DNA of 32,602 bases from Janthinobacterium sp. (GTDB taxonomy: Bacteria; Pseudomonadota; Gammaproteobacteria; Burkholderiales; Burkholderiaceae_D). Below the pieces are notes generated by a model. The model was given only the letters and a program-made list of their open reading frames with translations. It did no database searches and was not told where the DNA came from. The translations under genes and the position numbers were made by a program. Within the stretch, counting starts at the first letter, position 1. Each line of letters starts with the position of its first letter. The stretch spans positions 1 through 32,602 of the forward strand of contig JANXSQ010000301.1 of assembly GCA_025356595.1 (NCBI GenBank), written 5' to 3'. Shown one piece after another: positions 28,290-32,602 of the stretch.

Positions 28290-29677
28290 ACTCACATGAC
28301 ACTTCACATGTCTCTGGTTCTGTTCGCGTGGTTCAGCGCGGCGATTATGTTATTGATGGTAACTCTGTAGTACTTCCTATCGGCGATGCGTTGAGCTTGC
28401 AGACTGAGTTGTTGCATGAGGTCTGCTTCAGCGAGCTACGCCCACTCTCAGAAGACTTATCAATTCTGCTTGCTGCGATTAAGTGCGCGGATAGGTCTAT
28501 TCGCCGACAGCACAGTCATGGATGGAGCCGCCAACTTTATATTTCGGTTCCAGTTTTCGAACTGAATACTTGGAAATCAAGTCAGGTGACTTCAGCGTTA
28601 TTAAATGCGTTGGACTATCTTACGGGGGATTCCTGGCAGATAAAATTTGTAGCGCGGACCGGGAAGTCAACCGTAAGCCAATCGGTACCACTGCTAGGCT
28701 CACCCGACAGGCGGCGTATTTTTATCCCGTTTAGCCATGGCCTTGATAGTTTCGCCCAGAGCATTCTTCTTAAGTCAGCGGATGACGGATTGGACGTTAT
28801 ACCAATCCACTTGCATAGCCGTAAGGCGAACCAATCTATGAAGTTCGCGAAGCCTAACTCCCAGCGTAAGACGTTGTCTGTCCCCGTTTCCGCGACTGTT
28901 GGCGAGCGTAAAAATGCCGAACTGAGTTTTCGTTCACGTCCGTTTTTGTACGATGGGTTTGCTGCGTACGCTGCTGCGCTATCGGGGGGCGGTACGGTCG
29001 TTATTCCTGAGAATGGACAGGGGAGCTTGGGTGCGTCACTTGTTCGGTTAGGTGGCGAGGCTCCACACCGAAGTAGTCATCCTGGATTCACATCGAGATT
29101 GGCAGTATTTTTCCAGGCGCTCACTGGCGTTAAAGTGGATTTTTCCCATCCTGCATTGTTCCAAACTAAGGGGCAGGTGTTAGGAGCGTTAAACGCGTTG
29201 CGACCCAATAGTTCCGAGTGGTTAATTTCCCATACTTCATGTTCTTATGATTCACGTCACGCGAGCCGTGGGAAGAAACAAATTCATTGTGGAGTGTGCG
29301 GAAATTGTTTGTTGCGCCGTGTTGGGCTTCATGCGGCGAAAATCGATGATGTTACCCCATATAAATTTCAAGATTTGCGGGTTAGCCGACTCGAAGACTC
29401 GATGCATGAGTCCGATGCCTGCAAGAACTTAGCAGCGTATCGTGATGTAGCACATAACGGCGTTCGGAGCATGCAGCGGCTTGCAAACGTACTGTTGCCC
29501 ACTCATCGCTACAGAGTTACCGGAGAGTTAGATGGCCTCTCCCAATATTTGAATCGCACTGTTGAGGATGTTGGCAACGACTACCTCGGCATGCTTAACC
29601 AACATCGCCAAGAGTGGAATGACTTCCTGAACAGTGTAGGAAGCAATTCGTGGTTGGCCAGTTATATAAGAGGATGA
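28286..29677 (+). CDS. QueC-like PP-loop ATPase with N-terminal extension
   Basis: 463 residues, about twice QueC (7-cyano-7-deazaguanine synthase, about 225). The C-terminal half carries the QueC hallmarks: a PP-loop at 148-155 (FSHGLDSF, where SGGxDS is usual) and a four-cysteine zinc site, Cys319, Cys335, Cys338 and Cys341 (HCGVCGNCLLRRVGL). Between them IPENGQGSLGASL and HRSSHP resemble the PENG...THP pattern of defence-linked QueC homologues such as QatC. Residues 1-140 (LYISVPVFELNTWKSSQVTS, ALDYLTGDSWQIKF) form the extra domain I associate with that group. Expected chemistry is ATP-dependent activation of a carboxylate such as 7-carboxy-7-deazaguanine. The start is GTG 28286, coupled to the gene before. 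A start 1 nt downstream of its stop begins the XRE-ImmA gene. Confidence 0.85.
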   Translation: MNSHDTSHVSGSVRVVQRGDYVIDGNSVVLPIGDALSLQTELLHEVCFSELRPLSEDLSILLAAIKCADRSIRRQHSHGWSRQLYISVPVFELNTWKSSQVTSALLNALDYLTGDSWQIKFVARTGKSTVSQSVPLLGSPDRRRIFIPFSHGLDSFAQSILLKSADDGLDVIPIHLHSRKANQSMKFAKPNSQRKTLSVPVSATVGERKNAELSFRSRPFLYDGFAAYAAALSGGGTVVIPENGQGSLGASLVRLGGEAPHRSSHPGFTSRLAVFFQALTGVKVDFSHPALFQTKGQVLGALNALRPNSSEWLISHTSCSYDSRHASRGKKQIHCGVCGNCLLRRVGLHAAKIDDVTPYKFQDLRVSRLEDSMHESDACKNLAAYRDVAHNGVRSMQRLANVLLPTHRYRVTGELDGLSQYLNRTVEDVGNDYLGMLNQHRQEWNDFLNSVGSNSWLASYIRG

Positions 29678-29678
29678 A

Positions 29679-30842
29679 ATGGAGTTCGAACAAAAAGTTC
29701 GACCAGATATATTTGGAGCGCGCGTAAAAGCTGCGCGTTCCGTATCTCGTATGACCCAGGAAAATGCTGCATCGGAATTGGGCATGTCACGGACTACCTT
29801 AGTGGCAATCGAGGCTGGCAAGCGGCCAGTTAGTTCGAGCGAAGTCCGAAGAATTGCTGAGCTCTTCAAGGTAGCGGAGGGCGACCTGTTAGATGCAGAC
29901 GCTCCAGCGCTCGATATGCCAGTTGAATTTCGAAGTAGTGCCACCGCAGTTGAGTCTGATGATGAGGTGATAGTCGCATCGATACTGAATAGGCTCGCGA
30001 GTTCTGTTATCCAATTGGAGCAGTTAGTCGGGTTCACTCAGCCATTGTTAGATATTCCTGAAGTAATAATTTCACGTGATGAATCTATTGAGCAGCAGGC
30101 GGAGGATGCTGCACTTGTGTTGCGTGCTAGGTTGGGACTGGGGATTGGTCCGATTCAGGACCTTAATGGCCTTATGGAGTCGGAACTTGGGGTGCGAATT
30201 TTTGAGAGGGCATTACCTTCAAAGATAAGTGGGGCAATGGCATTTTCCGACGGAGTTGGAGGCTTTGTTCTGCTGAATTCCAAGCATCCTATCTATCGAC
30301 GGCGCGTGACTGCGGCCCATGAACTGGCACACGTAGTGCTAAGGAAAAAGGGAATGACGGTACATTTTTCCGACGATTTTTTTGAAAGTAAAGAGGAAAA
30401 ATTCTGCGATATTTTCGGTTGTTGCTTTCTTATGCCCGCTGCCGCTGTTCGAAAAAAAGCAAATGAATTAAAGAAAATAGTCGGAAAATTTACCGTGCGT
30501 GAGCTGCTCACTCTGACCTTATATTTTAATGTGTCCATGGAGGCTTTGGTCCGTAGGATGGTGTCGTTGGGCCTGCTGCCTAGTGGAACTTACGAACGGC
30601 TCCGGGCTGACGGCTTAGGACTGAAACATCAGGACACTGTGAGGAGCGAGCTTGGCATTTCTCCTGAACCCCCGATTTTCACTGCGAGAACGATGTTACT
30701 CGCCTTGGCAGCTCACAAACGGGACTTACTGAGTGAACAGCAAATTGCTTCGATGTTGGAGCTTGACCTTGTGAGCGTTCGCAAAGCCCTTGAGGGCCAA
30801 GGTGAGGACGGACAGGAGAGCGCGCTTGAACTGGTATTGTGA
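29679..30842 (+). CDS. XRE-family regulator fused to an ImmA/IrrE metallopeptidase
   Basis: 387 residues. An XRE helix-turn-helix at about 12-70 (MTQENAASELGMSRTTLVAIEAGKRP) is joined by a linker to an ImmA/IrrE (DUF955, COG2856) protease: zinc motif HELAH at 214-218 and a third ligand Glu240 in the EEKFCDIFGCCFLMP block. The C-terminal 100 residues are helical and not identified. Such fusions act as regulators or antitoxins that respond to stress by proteolysis, as in ImmA/ImmR or IrrE/DdrO. It starts 1 nt after the QueC-like stop and overlaps the PIN gene. I infer that it represses the operon through the twin dyads. Confidence 0.92.
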   Translation: MEFEQKVRPDIFGARVKAARSVSRMTQENAASELGMSRTTLVAIEAGKRPVSSSEVRRIAELFKVAEGDLLDADAPALDMPVEFRSSATAVESDDEVIVASILNRLASSVIQLEQLVGFTQPLLDIPEVIISRDESIEQQAEDAALVLRARLGLGIGPIQDLNGLMESELGVRIFERALPSKISGAMAFSDGVGGFVLLNSKHPIYRRRVTAAHELAHVVLRKKGMTVHFSDDFFESKEEKFCDIFGCCFLMPAAAVRKKANELKKIVGKFTVRELLTLTLYFNVSMEALVRRMVSLGLLPSGTYERLRADGLGLKHQDTVRSELGISPEPPIFTARTMLLALAAHKRDLLSEQQIASMLELDLVSVRKALEGQGEDGQESALELVL

Positions 30843-31386
30843 TTATTTTCCACAAGAGAGGCTCGTTGTAGATGCGAGTTTTTTAATTAATCTTCTAGCT
30901 TGCGACGTAAGCTCACAAGTTCTACAAGTGCTCCCCTTTAGCTGCTTGGTGGAGAAGACGGTATTAAGAGAAATTTCTCGTCATCCAATTCTTGGGCGAT
31001 GCCCTAAGACAGAAATAGGCGTCTGGGAGAACGCTGGCCTTATTGAGGTAACTTCGATGACTGATGAGGAATATGAACGTTATTTGTCCATCGTGCAGGC
31101 CCCATTAGCACATCGCTTGGACTCTGGAGAATCAGCAACTATTGTGGTATCGCAGTCACGTGGACTAAGCGCAGTGATTGATGAGAATAAGGCCCGGGCT
31201 TATATGAGGAAAAATATGCCTAGTGTAAGCGTCATAAGTACGCTAAAACTGCTTATTTCTTCGTCTGTGCGATTGGGTTGGGACCGGCTTACCCTCAAGG
31301 ACGTAGTCGAACAGGCAAGGTTGCATAGCCGGATGGGAGTCCCGAGAGAAGAAAAATCGCTTTTACAAGAAATTCTGGATTCTTGA
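30826..31386 (+). CDS. PIN-domain nuclease (DUF3368-like), probable effector or toxin
   Basis: Predicted Mg2+-dependent ribonuclease of 186 residues. PIN acidic residues appear in order: Asp in LVVDASFLIN, Glu in VLREISRHP, then LDSGESATIVVSQ and VIDENKARAYM, a pattern close to DUF3368. I start at TTG 30826 because AGGAG at 30814-30818 is 7 nt away; TTG 30790 and GTG 30802 lie further inside the preceding gene and would add an arginine-rich leader. It overlaps the XRE-ImmA gene by 17 bp, which suggests the two are a functional pair. Confidence 0.85.
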   Translation: MNWYCDYFPQERLVVDASFLINLLACDVSSQVLQVLPFSCLVEKTVLREISRHPILGRCPKTEIGVWENAGLIEVTSMTDEEYERYLSIVQAPLAHRLDSGESATIVVSQSRGLSAVIDENKARAYMRKNMPSVSVISTLKLLISSSVRLGWDRLTLKDVVEQARLHSRMGVPREEKSLLQEILDS

Positions 31387-31550
31387 GTGGCTGCTTCCGG
31401 TGTATACGACAGACAGGTGACCGCTGGTTGGGAATCGTTGTGCGGTGGCGCCAAACAAGTCGATAGCGGCAAGCGAATCCATGACGTACGGGTAAAAAGT
31501 GACACTAAACTAAAATTTTATTTTTCTCAACTCACCTGTACTTCCTCTAG

Positions 31551-31673
31551 TCTCCATATGGCCCAGAAAAGTTCCCCAATGAAATTGTTGATGGAATTGC
31601 AATGGTGACTAACCTAGGGGCCTATGAGAGAATGATGAACTATTTGTTAGGATTGGGATGGTGTTGTATATGA
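31551..31673 (+). pseudogene. 40-codon coding-like fragment before the methyltransferase gene
   Basis: A frame from just after a TAG at 31548 to the TGA at 31671-31673 reads YGPEKFPNEIVDGIAMVTNL and then AYERMMNYLLGLGWCCI, which looks like real protein. The stop overlaps an in-frame methyltransferase ATG at 31670 as ATGA. There is no good start: ATG 31602 would give only 23 residues. I interpret it as the 3' remnant of a gene, or a short leader peptide. Confidence 0.35.
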
Positions 31674-32536
31674 GGGATAAGAGCAAACAGCCGCAAGAGG
31701 GAACAGGCCATGCTGCTGACCATCTTTCACTCATCGATTTGTTTTCGGGGTGTGGCGGATTTTCGCTCGGCATGGAATGGGCAGGATTTTCGTGTCGAGC
31801 GGCCATCGATTTTGAGAAGGCCGCTATTGAAACGTTCAAGGCGAATCATGACGGGGTCCCAATCGCGCTGTGCAAGGACCTAACAAAGTTTGCCCCGGAA
31901 GAGCTAGACAGCCTTCTACATGGGGAGAAGATTGATGTGATTGTTGGAGGGCCTCCTTGCCAAGGTTTCTCTAAAGCTCGTAAAGCCGATGGGGCAAATC
32001 ACGGAGAAAATCTTGTTCCTGATGCAAGGCGCGAACTGTACAAGGAATTCCTGCGGTACGTTGAGTTCTACAAACCAAAAGTCTTCGTGATGGAGAACGT
32101 CCCAGGCCTGAAGACGGCTGCGGGAGGTCGGTTTTTCACCCAAGTCCAAGTTGAGATACGTGAGTTGGGGTATCGCGTAATTCCATACGAGGTCGAAACT
32201 TGGCGTTTCGGCGTACCGCAAAAGAGGGTGCGGCAGCTACTCATAGGTACGCGGCATGACCTTCCTATGTTTATTCCGGAAAAATACATTCGTCCAACTC
32301 ATGCTCTCGCGACCGAGCCTCAAAGTGCCTTACTTCAGCCAGCAGTGACTCTAGGGGAAGCAATTGGTGATTTACCGGCGATTGCAGCGGGGGACGAACA
32401 GCATTTACGTTCATACGATGCTAGTGCGCGGGACAAGCACGTAGCCAAATACGGGGACCGTTATGTTGGCGCCGATCCAATATTGACCCACCGCGCCGAT
32501 CCAAATTTGACCCAGGGCGGGACGCTGCGTTTTTGA
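31658..32536 (+). pseudogene. DNA (cytosine-5)-methyltransferase, 5' part, cut by an insertion-sequence end
   Basis: Methylates cytosine at C5 in a specific DNA site. Motif I (LIDLFSGCGGFSLGMEWAG, near 25), motif IV with catalytic Cys101 in GGPPCQGFS, motif VI ENVPG at 146-150 and motif VIII (PQKRVRQLLIG, near 187) are intact. The frame continues through TLGEAIGDLP into the target-recognition region and then, from about residue 269, into sequence of an insertion-sequence end, stopping at 32536. Motifs IX and X are missing, so the protein should be inactive unless rescued. ATG 31658 has AGGA 5 nt upstream; ATG 31670 is also possible. No partner endonuclease is in view. Confidence 0.85.
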
Positions 32537-32602
32537 GTAGCAGCTGTGGATAAGTGTACCAAATAAAGAAGGGGAATCCGTGGAGGGCGTAGCCCGGAAC
32601 GG
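32464..32602. mobile_element. Terminal region of an IS21-like insertion sequence (runs off the window)
   Basis: From TGTTGGCGCCGATCC at 32464 there are two 24-bp direct repeats (32469-32492 and 32493-32516) sharing GCGCCGATCCAA and TTGACCCA. IS21-family elements end in 5'-TG and carry such multiple terminal repeats. The rest (GGAGGGCGTAGCCC and nearby) is non-coding. No transposase gene is visible; orientation is uncertain, with a slight preference for istB coming in on the minus strand. Confidence 0.6.

Noticed and set aside
28286-29677. Housekeeping QueC for queuosine synthesis
   Set aside because: Twice the usual length, altered PP-loop, island location and coupling to an XRE-ImmA/PIN pair; no other queuosine genes nearby.
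31387-31608. A 73-codon frame starting GTG directly after the PIN stop
   Set aside because: No ribosome binding site or protein-like pattern; the neighbouring frame at 31551-31673 looks more like coding sequence.

Overview
The window looks like the chromosome of a high-GC betaproteobacterium of the Oxalobacteraceae type (Massilia, Duganella or Janthinobacterium relatives). I infer this from the gene content (metE/metR, phasin-phaA-phaB, FadH, YbaL-type antiporter, tandem M13 peptidases), from the strongly GC-biased third codon positions, and from the many long antisense shadow frames that such composition produces. No database search was possible.

Positions 1-25600 are core-type chromosome. 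metE (5' part, minus) diverges from metR. A polyhydroxybutyrate block follows: a phasin gene with a perfect FNR/Anr-type box upstream, then phaA and phaB closed by a terminator. Next come a proline iminopeptidase, a DUF2721 membrane protein, an uncharacterised protein, a 155-bp nested palindromic repeat between convergent genes, an SRPBCC-fold secreted protein, FadH, a YbaL-like cation:proton antiporter with an RCK domain, a KAS III-like condensing enzyme, a CtpA/Prc protease, a small secreted protein behind an orphan terminator, a TonB-dependent receptor, and two paralogous M13 metallopeptidases on either side of an antisense GGDEF-EAL protein. A membrane-anchored cytochrome c5-like protein ends the block.

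A tRNA-Arg (anticodon CCG) at 25603-25678 marks a sharp change. Everything to its right is AT-richer and uses different codons: a tyrosine recombinase 136 bp from the tRNA, an AlpA-like excisionase/regulator, and then cargo. This is the left part of an integrated genomic island; its right attachment site is not in the window.

The cargo is the most interesting part. From a compact promoter carrying two related dyad operators, four tightly coupled genes (27732-31386) encode an unrecognised 185-residue protein, a QueC-like PP-loop ATPase with a four-cysteine zinc site and an extra N-terminal domain, an XRE-ImmA/IrrE metalloprotease regulator and a PIN-domain nuclease. I read this as a candidate defence or toxin-antitoxin-like system that combines nucleobase (deazaguanine) chemistry with a protease-controlled RNase. 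It lacks the ATPase and TatD nuclease of Qat and the CD-NTase of type IV CBASS. Downstream, a DNA cytosine-5 methyltransferase gene is cut in its target-recognition region by what looks like the end of an IS21-type insertion sequence, whose transposase genes would lie beyond the window.
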